This document shows, piece after piece, positions 17,638 through 25,690 of a stretch of DNA of 64,000 nt. Source of the stretch: Flavobacterium sp. NG2 (GTDB taxonomy: Bacteria > Bacteroidota > Bacteroidia > Flavobacteriales > Flavobacteriaceae). The stretch is taken from assembly GCF_034119845.1 (NCBI RefSeq), contig NZ_CP139420.1:2458001-2522000 (forward strand), read 5' to 3'. The position numbers and the translations under genes were made by a program. Position 1 is the stretch's first letter, and each line of letters begins with the position of its first letter. The notes under the pieces are model-generated. The model made no database searches. It was given only the letters and a program-made list of their open reading frames with translations, and was not told the DNA's origin.

Positions 17638-18630
17638 TTAAGCATAAATATTAGTTAGCCTAAAAAGGAAAAACTCAATGTTTCTAACTCCTCTAAACTG
17701 CGACCTAAAAGCTTTTATTTTGGCATTGAAGGATTCTGCCGAAGCATTAGTACTTCTGTTGTCAAAATAGTTTAATATGTTTTGATAATGATTGGTTATG
17801 GTTCGAGATATTGTGTTGAAAGACTTAAATCCTGATTGATTTACTTTTTCATGCCATTTGGCCAGTCTAGTAAAAGCAATTATTTTATCAGTTGTGTTTT
17901 CAAAGATATTGCGTAAGTCTTGTGTTAGATTGTATGCTTTATGAATATCGGGATATAAATTGAATAATAAGTCCGCACGTTCTTTTTGGTTCTGAGACCA
18001 TTTTGATTTGTTTTTGTATAAAAAATAACGACTCCTAGCTAGTAGTTGTTTGAGGGTATCGCCGTTGGTTAATATTTTTGGTTCATACTTCGTTTTGCTG
18101 CTTTTAGCTTGTTCCATTGCTTCGTTTTCTTGGTCTATAGCTTTCCATCGGTGTTTAATTCTGATCTCTTGCAAAGCTTCAGTGGCAAGTTTTTGAACAT
18201 GAAAGCGGTCGGTCACTTGTATTGCTTTAGGAAAACATTTTTTAGCAATTAATCCCATATTACCAGCCATGTCCAATGTTATTTCATTAACTAGGTTTCG
18301 TTGTTTAAGAGGGATTTTTTCAATAATTGCAATTACTGTTTCTGCTTTTGTTCCAGCAACCATCGCTACTATAGTGCCTTTTCTACCGTTAGCAGCTTTG
18401 TTTGTTAAAACGGTGTAAAGCTCGCCATTAGAAAGAGAGGTTTCATCAATAGATAACCGTTTTCCAATGTTTTCAGGAAAAATAAGCCATTGTTTCGCAT
18501 GTGCTTTTTGATTCCAGATTTTAAAATCACTTAAGAAATCCTTGTATTGATATAGTAGGTTTTTGCCTTTGACACCATAGAAAGAGGCGATAGCATTACA
18601 ATCATTAGGCTTTGAATCTATTGATTTCTT
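17638..18630 (-). CDS. ISL3/ISAon1-type transposase, catalytic ORF
   Basis: The frame is open from 18630 to the stop at 17638. It has no ATG before 18363, yet the region upstream clearly codes (KGKNLLYQYKDFLSDF, LSIDETSLSNGELYTVL). Catalytic residues of the DDE transposase are visible: Asp in LSIDETS, Asp in EITLDMAGNM, Glu in ASAESFNAKIKAFRSQFRG. It overlaps the upstream frame at 18605-18630 and is in the +1 frame relative to it, so expression needs frameshifting or re-initiation. Function: cut-and-paste movement of the element. Confidence 0.82.
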   Translation of the reverse strand, partial: KKSIDSKPNDCNAIASFYGVKGKNLLYQYKDFLSDFKIWNQKAHAKQWLIFPENIGKRLSIDETSLSNGELYTVLTNKAANGRKGTIVAMVAGTKAETVIAIIEKIPLKQRNLVNEITLDMAGNMGLIAKKCFPKAIQVTDRFHVQKLATEALQEIRIKHRWKAIDQENEAMEQAKSSKTKYEPKILTNGDTLKQLLARSRYFLYKNKSKWSQNQKERADLLFNLYPDIHKAYNLTQDLRNIFENTTDKIIAFTRLAKWHEKVNQSGFKSFNTISRTITNHYQNILNYFDNRSTNASAESFNAKIKAFRSQFRGVRNIEFFLFRLTNIYA

Positions 18631-18973
18631 TTAAAAAAGACGCAAACTCCTGTGTTACCCGAGTTCCGTCTGCTACTAAATTCCAATCTCTAAATACAAC
18701 TTGTCCAGTATCTTCGTTAAGCCATCTTCTACGAGTAATGTGTAGGTACACTTGATGTCCACGTATTGGAAAATCTTGAACAGTTATCTCATCAAAAAAA
18801 CCTTTTGAACTTAATTTGTTTTGACGGTATTCTTTTGGAATCGAATTAATCTCTTTTAAGTATAAATGAAGAATTTCTTCACCTTTTTCATAAGAAGTAA
18901 GTTCAAAATAATCAACGATAATTTCTGGCAACAATAACTTGAGAAGTTCAACTAAGGAATCTTTCATTTGCAT
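18605..18973 (-). CDS. ISAon1-type transposase N-terminal ORF
   Basis: The 122-residue protein matches the small first frame of ISAon1-type elements: LLKLLLPEIIVDYFELTSYEKGEEILHLYL, then RGHQVYLHITRRRW and the stop. It presumably gives the DNA-binding part of the transposase when joined to the downstream frame. The ATG at 18973 lies just inside the right terminal repeat. Confidence 0.78.
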   Translation of the reverse strand: MQMKDSLVELLKLLLPEIIVDYFELTSYEKGEEILHLYLKEINSIPKEYRQNKLSSKGFFDEITVQDFPIRGHQVYLHITRRRWLNEDTGQVVFRDWNLVADGTRVTQEFASFLKEINRFKA

Positions 18974-19105
18974 TTAATTTAAAACACAAATATCGAAATT
19001 TAATATTTCCCCACAACTTTTTGACTTGATCCAAAAAAAATAAGTTTTTTTAAAACCAAGCGCACTTATTTATCGTAAATTCAATTATCCCAAAAACAAT
19101 AGAAC

Positions 19106-21496
19106 ATGCAATTAAATACCACACTTAATTGTAAAAGCATCATTTTGGCTTTTTTTATGATGTTTATTACAAGTACTTATTCTCAGTATGTCTTTTATAA
19201 AGAGACTATTCCCGAAAAAATATCCTTACATCCATTTGCTTCCATTGCAAATGTTGGCCAAGAAAAGCTAGAGATTCAGTATGTAATTCAGAACTACAAT
19301 ACATTTAACACTTCAAAATTAAAATCAGATAATGATGATTTAGGTTTTACTCAAGATTATTTTTGGGGAAAATTTTCGGTCAAAAATGAATCTGGTTTGG
19401 ATTTGCATTATTATTTAGAAACAGCAAGACCTATTACTGATCGTGTCGAACTCTATGTAGTGGATAAAAAATCAGGAGTTATCACAAAGTTTGTTAGTGG
19501 CGACAAAATGCCTTTTAAGGAAAGAGCTTTTGATAACCGAAAAACAATTTTTAAATTAAATTTTAAACCTAATAGCTCTCTTGATATTTATTTGCATTTA
19601 AAGAGTGATGGTGAGGTGGTGAAAATGCCTTTAGAGTTATCTAATTCGGATAGTTTTGTAATAACAGAGTCATTTGAGCAGTTTATTTTTGGTGTATTCT
19701 ATGGGATACTTCTAATTGCGTCGATTATTTATTTCTTTTTCTTCTTTGCCTTGAAGGAGCAAACGTTTTTGTATTATAGTTTATATGTGTTTTTCGTCAG
19801 TTTAATGCAGTTGTCATTAGATGGTTATTTTTATAAATACTTCACTCCAAATGGTGGTTGGTTATCACAACATTCCGTATTGCTATTTTCGATGATAACG
19901 GGTATTTTATTAGGAAAATATAGTGAGGTGTTTTTGAAGATAAAACAGCATAATACTATAATCTACAAATTGTTTAATGTGGTATATGGGTTGGCTTTTG
20001 TTTTAATAGGTTTTATTCTTTTTGTTCCTTCAGCCTTGGTGTATTGTTATCCTATTGCAAATGTTTTAGGGTTATTTATTTTGTTACTTATCATTAGTTC
20101 GATGGTGGTGCTTATGCGTGCAAAAGTAAGGGTTGATTCCTTTTTTGCTTCGGGTATTTTATTTTTAATAGTAGGATTTGGGGTTTTTATTCTCAATAAT
20201 TTTGGATTACTCCCTAATACTTTTTTAATTCAAAATAGCTCTAAGTTTGGAACAGGTTTAGAGATAATCTTTCTTTCGCTTTCGATGGCCAATTTGATTC
20301 GGAATTTAAAGAACGAGAAAAACGAACTGAATCGCCTGGCATTAGTTCGTTCAGAAGAGATGAATGATTTAAAAACTTATTTTTTATCGAATATTAGTCA
20401 TGAATTGCGTACGCCTCTGAATGCTATAATGAATTTAATTGATTCGGTTTCTAATGATGTTGAAGATGAGAAAATCAAAAGAAACTGCCAAGTAATTAAA
20501 TATTCATCCCATAGTTTATTGAGTTCAGTAAATGATATTTTAGATTTTTCCAAAATTGAGAAGAAAGAAATTAAGTTGGATAATGTTGTTTTTAATCCTG
20601 CATCACTTATTGAGCAAGTGAAAAATAGTGCCGAATTAAGAGCAAAAGATAAAGGCTTAGATTTTGTGTTTACAGCTAGAAATTCGATGCCTAGATTGCT
20701 GTTAGGAGACGAAGCAAGATTAGCGCAAGTCATTAATAACGTATTGAGTAATGCGATTAAATTTACTTCTGAAGGATTTGTCAAATTTGAGATTGAGACT
20801 AAAATGAAGTCGGATAATTGTGCAAGTTTAGTATTGACAATTTCGGATTCAGGAGTCGGAATTTCTAAAGATAAAATGGATAGTATTTTTGATTCTTTTA
20901 CACAGCACAATATTGATAATAAACGAAAATTTGGAGGTTTAGGATTAGGACTTTACATTGTAAAAACCTTGGTAGATATGCAAGACGGAACTATTGTGAT
21001 GAATAGTTATTTGAATAAAGGCACCAGCTGTGTCATCACTTTGGATTTTAAAATGGTCGAAGCTCCCAAAGAAGAAATTATTGCGCCATTACCAGAAGTA
21101 TATGATTTGGAAGGGAGAACTATTTTGGTTGTTGAGGATAATTCAATAAACCAAATGGTGATTAAAATGATTTTGAAAAAATGGAAGAATACTCATGTGG
21201 TGTTTGCAAATAACGGGCAAGAAGGCTTAGATGCTTTTAAAAGCCATTCCATTGATTTAGTATTAATGGATTTACAAATGCCTGTTATGGATGGTTATGA
21301 AGCTACAATTGCTATTCGTAATGGTGAAGCAGGGCAAGAAAATAGTTCAGTACCTATAATTGCTGTAACTGCTGATGTTATGGAAGGGACAAAGGCAAGA
21401 GTAATTGAAATCGGAATGAATGATTATTTGTCTAAACCAATTAAAAATGATTTGCTTTACAATGCAGTTAAAAAGTTGGTAACTGAACTTGTTTAG
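19106..21496 (+). CDS. Hybrid sensor histidine kinase, 7TMR-DISM type
   Basis: Order in 796 residues: signal peptide, 7TMR-DISM extracellular domain (about 40-180), seven membrane segments (about 190-400), a short coiled linker, HisKA with phospho-His in FLSNISHELRTPLN near residue 430, HATPase_c with NNVLSNAIKFT, DSGVGIS and GGLGLGLYIVK, and a C-terminal receiver with phospho-Asp in LVLMDLQMPVMDGYE near 720. It senses an unknown small ligand (the DISM domain often binds carbohydrates) and relays phosphate within itself. No partner regulator is adjacent. A terminator follows. Confidence 0.95.
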   Translation: MQLNTTLNCKSIILAFFMMFITSTYSQYVFYKETIPEKISLHPFASIANVGQEKLEIQYVIQNYNTFNTSKLKSDNDDLGFTQDYFWGKFSVKNESGLDLHYYLETARPITDRVELYVVDKKSGVITKFVSGDKMPFKERAFDNRKTIFKLNFKPNSSLDIYLHLKSDGEVVKMPLELSNSDSFVITESFEQFIFGVFYGILLIASIIYFFFFFALKEQTFLYYSLYVFFVSLMQLSLDGYFYKYFTPNGGWLSQHSVLLFSMITGILLGKYSEVFLKIKQHNTIIYKLFNVVYGLAFVLIGFILFVPSALVYCYPIANVLGLFILLLIISSMVVLMRAKVRVDSFFASGILFLIVGFGVFILNNFGLLPNTFLIQNSSKFGTGLEIIFLSLSMANLIRNLKNEKNELNRLALVRSEEMNDLKTYFLSNISHELRTPLNAIMNLIDSVSNDVEDEKIKRNCQVIKYSSHSLLSSVNDILDFSKIEKKEIKLDNVVFNPASLIEQVKNSAELRAKDKGLDFVFTARNSMPRLLLGDEARLAQVINNVLSNAIKFTSEGFVKFEIETKMKSDNCASLVLTISDSGVGISKDKMDSIFDSFTQHNIDNKRKFGGLGLGLYIVKTLVDMQDGTIVMNSYLNKGTSCVITLDFKMVEAPKEEIIAPLPEVYDLEGRTILVVEDNSINQMVIKMILKKWKNTHVVFANNGQEGLDAFKSHSIDLVLMDLQMPVMDGYEATIAIRNGEAGQENSSVPIIAVTADVMEGTKARVIEIGMNDYLSKPIKNDLLYNAVKKLVTELV

Positions 21497-21555
21497 GTGT
21501 TGTTTCAGTACTAAAACTTTGAGATTAATTGAATAATTTGATTATCCTAGAAACG

Positions 21556-21591
21556 AAAAAAACCACTAAATCGTTGAATTTAGTGGGTTTT
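21556..21591 (+). terminator. Terminator after the histidine kinase
   Basis: AAAACCACTAAAT (21559-21571) pairs with ATTTAGTGGGTTT (21578-21590) with one G-T pair; T residues follow. It lies 63 bases after the stop at 21496. Confidence 0.75.
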
Positions 21592-21609
21592 GTAACCATT
21601 TGCTTTTCA

Positions 21610-21630
21610 GCTCGCGGAGAAAGAGGGACT
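21610..21630 (-). other. tRNA 3'-end-like sequence, possible attachment-site relic
   Basis: On the minus strand the sequence TCCCTCTTTCTCCGC is identical to the T-stem/acceptor end seen in many serine-type tRNAs, but no tRNA body precedes it. Such short 3'-end copies are left when an element integrates by site-specific recombination into a tRNA gene. It stands at the left edge of the accessory block that starts with the hip operon. The surrounding 340 bases hold no convincing gene. Confidence 0.4.
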
Positions 21631-21837
21631 GTTTTGAATTATGAACCCCTTGTATTTGTTGACTTTACAGACAATTCTCAGAATAAGTGCACCGAATTGT
21701 GCACCCTTTTTTTTGACTCCATTTAGCACTTATATTGCATGACTCAAATTTACAAAATTAAGTTCAAAAATGGGGCTTAAGATGCTCAAAAAATGATAGG
21801 GAATAGGTTTAATTTTTGAACATCAATACTCTATTTT

Positions 21838-22041
21838 TTATCCAATAATTAAAGGTTCAACCTGTTCCATTTTTAGGCTGGTGTATTGGCAGAATTCCTC
21901 AATGGACACCAACTCATTTTCGAGTTTTTTGAGGTCTGTTCTTATTTTTTGCATCAATCTTGTGCTTTGACGATAACTCTTTCCTGTAATGCGTTGTATG
22001 TCCTTTGGATAAATGCAAATTCTTTGTTTCTCTATTTTCAT
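21838..22041 (-). CDS. Small helix-turn-helix-like protein
   Basis: The 67 residues read as an excisionase-like or MerR-like DNA-binding unit: YPKDIQRITGKSYRQSTRLMQKIRTDLKK followed by a second helix pair (EFCQYTSLKMEQVEPLI). This type of small protein is frequent in Bacteroidota mobile elements. It lies about 95 bases downstream of the hipBST operon on the same strand. It may control excision or transcription of the element; no direct evidence. Confidence 0.65.
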   Translation of the reverse strand: MKIEKQRICIYPKDIQRITGKSYRQSTRLMQKIRTDLKKLENELVSIEEFCQYTSLKMEQVEPLIIG

Positions 22042-22136
22042 ACTCTATCTATTGCTTTGACTCGGCTTTGATATACTGTAAAGTACTATTTGTTAGACTT
22101 TATTAAGCATAAATTTATGAAAAAAAAAGTGTTTGC

Positions 22137-23099
22137 TTAGTCCGTTTCAAATAATCTATGATATCTTTCTTCTAGCAGTGCTTTGTATTTTTCTTTAAAC
22201 TCTACTGAAAGGAATGAATTATCGATCCACTGGTGGGCGATGGGTTTATTTTTTTTGAAACGGTTTGCAATTCCTTTTAGTTGTTTTTCGTTTAAGCCAA
22301 GGCTGATTCCTAGTCTTTTGAAATGTTCCCATTTTAGTTTTTTCTTTTTACCTTCCAATGTTAGTGCTAGTTCTTCGGTGTCGTCGGGGTTTACTATGGC
22401 TACGTTTAATAAGTCATAGGCTGGTGCCAATGTCCAGGTATCTGCCGAATGGATCATCGAAAAGTTTTTGAGGTGCATATCATTATTACCTGTTAGGAAA
22501 CTGAAGATACCCAGTTCTAAAAAGTATAGTTTGTCGAGTAAGGTGTTATCTGAATACTCATCCAGGGCTTTGCCTATTTTCTCCATGGAGCTTTTGTATT
22601 TGTCAAAAGCCTCTGTGATTTGGAACATGTCGAGCATGTGGATTTTTTCTCCAGTTTCTGTTCTGTCGATGCGTTTGGTGATGTACGAGAGTTCCCCTGA
22701 TTGCAATCGGATTAAGCTGGATTGGACAGTGTTGATTCCAAAGGCTTCCGCTATTCGCATGGTGAGGTGTTCGTTTTGGGGCATTTCAGAATAATGTTCG
22801 GATGGTGGTTTGAAAATATAATTTCCGCCCAATGCACCAACTACCGTAAGCCGTCCCTTAGTTCCGTCCTGTATCGTATTGTTTACAATAGATAAGGATA
22901 ATTTGGGTTGTACTCCAGGAACAGCAACACTTCGTTCGACTACATTTTTGGCCAATTCAACCATTTGCTTTAGCGAATGCTCGAATACTGGTGGTTGTTT
23001 GGAACCGAAAAAAGCGAAGCTGCACTGCTCATGAAAATCACCAACGATGGCATCGTCTAATGATTGGTAACAATATAAACATTTCTTAGGCATCTTCAT
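22137..23099 (-). CDS. hipT: HipT-like serine/threonine kinase toxin
   Basis: This is a HipA-superfamily kinase lacking the N-terminal subdomain, which is supplied by the separate upstream gene. Start taken at 23099 (MKMPKKCLYC), overlapping that gene's stop by 14 bases. The N-terminus has a C-x2-C...H-x2-C cluster (C7, C10, H23, C26) that may bind zinc. Then come the glycine/proline loop VPGVQPKLSLSI with two serines spaced S-x-S, ATP-binding YIFKPP, catalytic TGNNDMHLKNFS and metal-binding PAYDLLN. By analogy with HipBST it phosphorylates a cytoplasmic target such as a tRNA synthetase; the target here is unknown. Confidence 0.85.
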   Translation of the reverse strand: MKMPKKCLYCYQSLDDAIVGDFHEQCSFAFFGSKQPPVFEHSLKQMVELAKNVVERSVAVPGVQPKLSLSIVNNTIQDGTKGRLTVVGALGGNYIFKPPSEHYSEMPQNEHLTMRIAEAFGINTVQSSLIRLQSGELSYITKRIDRTETGEKIHMLDMFQITEAFDKYKSSMEKIGKALDEYSDNTLLDKLYFLELGIFSFLTGNNDMHLKNFSMIHSADTWTLAPAYDLLNVAIVNPDDTEELALTLEGKKKKLKWEHFKRLGISLGLNEKQLKGIANRFKKNKPIAHQWIDNSFLSVEFKEKYKALLEERYHRLFETD

Positions 23100-23418
23100 T
23101 AGGTATTGGTTGAACACTTACTGCACCGATACAATTTTGGCAACAAGCCAAAAGGAGTCCCATGCGGTCGTTTGGATTAATTTTCCAGTTTTTAGAAGCG
23201 ATATCCAGTAACCATCCTTCAGGAATCAATCCTTCAAAAAACGGGAATAATCGTTTGTCAGTGTATGTTTTGGAGCGAACCGGCATGGTTAAACTGATGC
23301 TTTCTTTAGGATGTTCTGTTATGAAATTGTCATCGTATTGAAAGTGGTATTCTCCTTCATCTGTTTCTGTGAGCATACCCGCTAGGAAGTCTTTATAGTA
23401 TATGGCTGCTTTTCTCAT
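23086..23418 (-). CDS. hipS: HipS-like protein (HipA N-terminal domain)
   Basis: The 110 residues match only the N-terminal subdomain of HipA (YYKDFLAGMLTETDEGEYHFQYDDNF, ISLTMPVRSKTYTDKRLFPFFEGLIPEGWLL). It sits between hipB (4-base ATGA overlap) and the kinase (14-base overlap), so all three are translationally coupled. In the known HipBST system HipS, not HipB, is the main antitoxin neutralising the kinase; the same division of labour is inferred here. The C-terminus has an unusual CCQNC cluster. Confidence 0.85.
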   Translation of the reverse strand: MRKAAIYYKDFLAGMLTETDEGEYHFQYDDNFITEHPKESISLTMPVRSKTYTDKRLFPFFEGLIPEGWLLDIASKNWKINPNDRMGLLLACCQNCIGAVSVQPIPNEDA

Positions 23419-23642
23419 TTGTTCTCCTCTTCATTTTTGGAAAGTTCCCTCGCATTTACAGGTGCTAATGTATGACCAAACATTTTTAGTACTTGGTTTA
23501 CTTTTTCTAGATTCAGGTTTTCTTTTCCCTGTTCTATTTTTCGGATTACCGTTAATGCTACTCCAGCACGTTCCGCAAAAGCTTCCTGTGTGAGGTTAAC
23601 TTCATTTCTTTTCTCCTTTACAAAATTGGCTATTGTTTTCAT
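23415..23642 (-). CDS. hipB: HipB-like XRE-family repressor
   Basis: The 75-residue protein starts at 23642; the longer frame upstream would run into the operators. Helix-turn-helix: VKEKRNEVNLTQEAFAERAGVALTVIRKIEQGKENLNLEKVNQVLKMFG. It is the first gene of the hipB-hipS-hipT operon and is the likely autorepressor, binding the repeated ATATG/CATAT sites upstream. In HipBST systems HipB strengthens neutralisation by HipS. Confidence 0.87.
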   Translation of the reverse strand: MKTIANFVKEKRNEVNLTQEAFAERAGVALTVIRKIEQGKENLNLEKVNQVLKMFGHTLAPVNARELSKNEEENK

Positions 23643-23643
23643 A

Positions 23644-23742
23644 ATTATATGCTTATGCAACGATTTTATACAAATATAGTAAATTATATGTAAAAGCATA
23701 TAAATACATTATTAAATTAAAGTTTATATGTAAAAGCATATA
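23644..23742 (-). promoter_or_regulatory. hipBST promoter with repeated operators
   Basis: Two identical 19-base sites TTATATGTAAAAGCATATA lie at 23684-23702 and 23724-23742, exactly 40 bases apart; each is a palindrome ATATG-N6-CATAT. A degenerate third copy (TTATATGCTTATGCA) lies at 23645-23659, again one step of about 40 bases away. A minus-strand TATATTTG (-7 box) sits at 23678-23671 between the first two, about 29 bases before the hipB ATG. Autoregulation by HipB is inferred. Confidence 0.75.
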
Positions 23743-23937
23743 GCTTTGTTATGTGTTTTATTTTGAATATCAGTTGACATATTGTACTGTTTAAGCCATT
23801 TATGTTCAATTGCGCCATATTGTAAGGGTGTGCTTTTTTATAAATATAATTCTCCTAAAATTTGCTTAGAAATCAATTCAGAAATGTTGCAACAGGATGA
23901 TGATTTAGAGCAATTATTAATCTAAATTTTAGGAATT

Positions 23938-24696
23938 ATGGCAAGGCAAAAAGGCATAATTAAATTGAAAGGTACTATCGGAGATATTACTTTTTACAAA
24001 ACGAAAGACGGGCATTTAGCCCGTGAGAAAGGAGGCATTGATGCTGACAGAATCAAAAACGATCCAGCTTTTCAAAGAACGCGTGAAAATGGTTCTGAGT
24101 TCGGTCGAGCTGGGAAAGCAGGAAAGGTTTTAAGAACGGCTTTACGTGTCTTGCTTTTGAATTCGGCTGATGGTAGAATGGTGAGTCGTTTGACACAATC
24201 CATGGTTAAGGTAATTCAGGCTGATGCCACTAACGAACGTGGATTGCGAAATGTGATTGACGGTGAAGCGCAATTATTGGCAGGATTTGAATTCAATATT
24301 CGTGGAAAACTAGGAACTAGTTTGTATGCCCCTTATACTGGAGCTATCGACAGAGTAACTGGTGAATTGTCTGTAGATATTCCTTCATTTATTCCATCGA
24401 ATATGATTGCTGCTCCTGGAGGAACTACTCACTTTAAAATCATTTCGGCTGGTGTTGAGGTAGATTTCGAGAATGAAACCTTTGTTGAGGAACATTCAGA
24501 AACGGCAATTTTACCTTGGGACGCTACGGCTACAGCTGTAATTAACCAAGTAAACACAGTTACTCCTAACAGCACTAAGCCCTTGTTTTTGGCTTTAGGT
24601 CTTGAGTTCTATCAAGAAGTAAACGGTAGCATGTATTCGTTGAAAAATGGAGCGTACAACCCGCTATCGCTTATTAAAGTTGATGGAGGCGTTTAA
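23938..24696 (+). CDS. Conserved protein of unknown function (first gene of a DUF5675 module)
   Basis: The 252 residues start MARQKGIIKLKGTIGDITFYKTKDG and contain a basic N-terminal third (HLAREKGGIDADRIK, FGRAGKAGKVLRTALR) followed by a beta-rich half with no recognised motif. I have a general memory of similar proteins in Bacteroidota next to DUF5675 genes but no function. No signal peptide. It is the first of four plus-strand genes, opposite in direction to the hip operon, with about 295 bases between the two start codons. The basic head suggests nucleic-acid or virion-like assembly binding, but that is a guess. Confidence 0.75.
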   Translation: MARQKGIIKLKGTIGDITFYKTKDGHLAREKGGIDADRIKNDPAFQRTRENGSEFGRAGKAGKVLRTALRVLLLNSADGRMVSRLTQSMVKVIQADATNERGLRNVIDGEAQLLAGFEFNIRGKLGTSLYAPYTGAIDRVTGELSVDIPSFIPSNMIAAPGGTTHFKIISAGVEVDFENETFVEEHSETAILPWDATATAVINQVNTVTPNSTKPLFLALGLEFYQEVNGSMYSLKNGAYNPLSLIKVDGGV

Positions 24697-24732
24697 TAGC
24701 CAGTATTCAGTGTTTAGTTTTAAGTGATTAGT

Positions 24733-25128
24733 ATGAGACTTATATTAAACAGAACTTATTTCCCTGATGGAACTAATGGGAAACTCGAATGTGAGGGTAA
24801 ATTAATTTGTAATACGATTGAATTGCCTTGGAAGAATAATGAAAAGCGAGTTTCCTGTATTCCGGAAGGGAAGTATTTTATTAGAAAGCGTTACAGTCAA
24901 AAATTCAAATGGCATTTGGAAGTTGTTGATGTACAAAATAGAAGCTATATTTTGTTCCATCCCGCCAATAATGCTTTGAGCGAATTAAATGGATGTATCG
25001 CTCCGGTCACAAAACTATCTGGTCCAGGATTGGGACTGATGTCTAGAATCGCGTTTACGAAATTAAAAGACATGGTATACAAAGCTCTTGACAGTAGTGA
25101 GTGTGTTGAACTAATTGTTGAATCTTAA
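24733..25128 (+). CDS. DUF5675 family protein
   Basis: The 131-residue protein (ATG at 24733; a GTG nine bases earlier is less likely) matches DUF5675: LILNRTYFPDGTNGKLECEGKLICNTIELPW, IPEGKYFIRKRYSQKFKWHLEV, SYILFHPANNALSELNGCIAP. The conserved EGKY, HxAN and GCI positions recall a small catalytic or peptidoglycan-associated fold seen in phages and bacteria, but the family function is not known to me. It lies 36 bases after the preceding gene and 49 before a hydrophobic small protein, forming one unit. Confidence 0.82.
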   Translation: MRLILNRTYFPDGTNGKLECEGKLICNTIELPWKNNEKRVSCIPEGKYFIRKRYSQKFKWHLEVVDVQNRSYILFHPANNALSELNGCIAPVTKLSGPGLGLMSRIAFTKLKDMVYKALDSSECVELIVES

Positions 25129-25177
25129 TTCTTCGATTCTGTGTAAGATGAAAAAGATTAAATAAAGAAGCTATATT

Positions 25178-25456
25178 ATGAATTTAGTAGAAAGAGCAAA
25201 AGCACCTACACCAAAGTTTTTTAAAGTCTTACGAAGTATTGGTTTGGCCTTATTAGCCATCAGCGGAACGATTGTCGCTGCGCCAGTGGCATTGCCTGCG
25301 GTGGTAGTTAGTGCAGCGGGGTATTTGGTAGTAGCAGGTGGTGTAATTTCGGCGATTAGCCAAATTACAGTTGATCAAGAGGCTGAAACGGACGAAGCGA
25401 TTTTAAAGCAATTGCAAAAAGACAACGAAAACTTAGCCCGTGATGGAAACGAATAA
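25178..25456 (+). CDS. Small membrane protein
   Basis: The 92 residues contain a long hydrophobic stretch (SIGLALLAISGTIVAAPVALP and AAGYLVVAGGVISAIS), probably two membrane helices joined by a tight turn, then an acidic amphipathic tail (EAETDEAILKQLQKDNENLARDGNE). The layout resembles holins or small pore-forming proteins, an inference from shape only. Its stop overlaps the start of the next small membrane protein by 14 bases. Confidence 0.75.
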   Translation: MNLVERAKAPTPKFFKVLRSIGLALLAISGTIVAAPVALPAVVVSAAGYLVVAGGVISAISQITVDQEAETDEAILKQLQKDNENLARDGNE

Positions 25457-25616
25457 CAGCCTTCCGATTGGGACTGTTTCAGGGACTTTTTTGAGTATTG
25501 TACCCAATATTTTATCTGAAGATATTTTAAAAACCATTATCTTAGCAGTCATAGGAGCCACAGTCAGTTTTATCGTGTCGCTCCTTTTAAAAAGGATGAT
25601 AAAATCCAAAAAATAG
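25443..25616 (+). CDS. 57-residue membrane protein, overlapping start
   Basis: This short frame begins at the ATG at 25443 inside the end of the previous gene and encodes METNNSLPIGTVSGTFLSIV..., one hydrophobic helix (TIILAVIGATVSFIVSLLL) and a basic tail KRMIKSKK. Coupled translation and a terminator 39 bases after its stop support it as a real gene. With its neighbour it may form a two-component membrane unit. Confidence 0.6.
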   Translation: METNNSLPIGTVSGTFLSIVPNILSEDILKTIILAVIGATVSFIVSLLLKRMIKSKK

Positions 25617-25654
25617 TTTCGGTTTTGATTGGTAACCTTTTCCGAGACAATACT

Positions 25655-25685
25655 AAAGCCTGATCTCACGATGATCAGGCTTTTT
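25655..25685 (+). terminator. Terminator of the DUF5675 module
   Basis: AAAGCCTGATC (25655-25665) pairs perfectly with GATCAGGCTTT (25673-25683), followed by T. The converging minus-strand gene ends at 25691, so it may serve both directions. Confidence 0.9.
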
Positions 25686-25690
25686 GTGTT

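Larger units (their letters stand above)
17605..19032 (-). mobile_element. ISL3-type (ISAon1-like) insertion sequence
   Basis: The element is about 1.43 kb. Its imperfect terminal inverted repeats begin GGATCAA at the left (17605-17626, ending TGTGG) and, on the opposite strand, GGATCAA at the right (19032-19011, ending TGTGG). Eight A residues flank each end (17597-17604 and 19033-19040), matching the 8-bp target duplication typical of ISL3 elements, although A runs are weak evidence. It encodes two overlapping transposase frames. It landed between the tRNA-His terminator and a histidine kinase gene. Confidence 0.82.

Noticed and set aside
21529..21726. 65-codon plus-strand frame ending FFDSI
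   Set aside because: It starts in the terminator and crosses the tRNA-like sequence; GERG-type peptides arise from reversed tRNA ends.
22137..23418. hipS and hipT as one HipA gene broken by a frameshift
   Set aside because: The 14-base overlap with separate starts, the Cys/His head of the kinase and the known HipBST design fit two real genes better.
25443..25616. Treating this as non-coding 3' sequence
   Set aside because: A membrane helix, basic tail, overlapping start and following terminator make a small gene more likely, so it was kept with moderate confidence.
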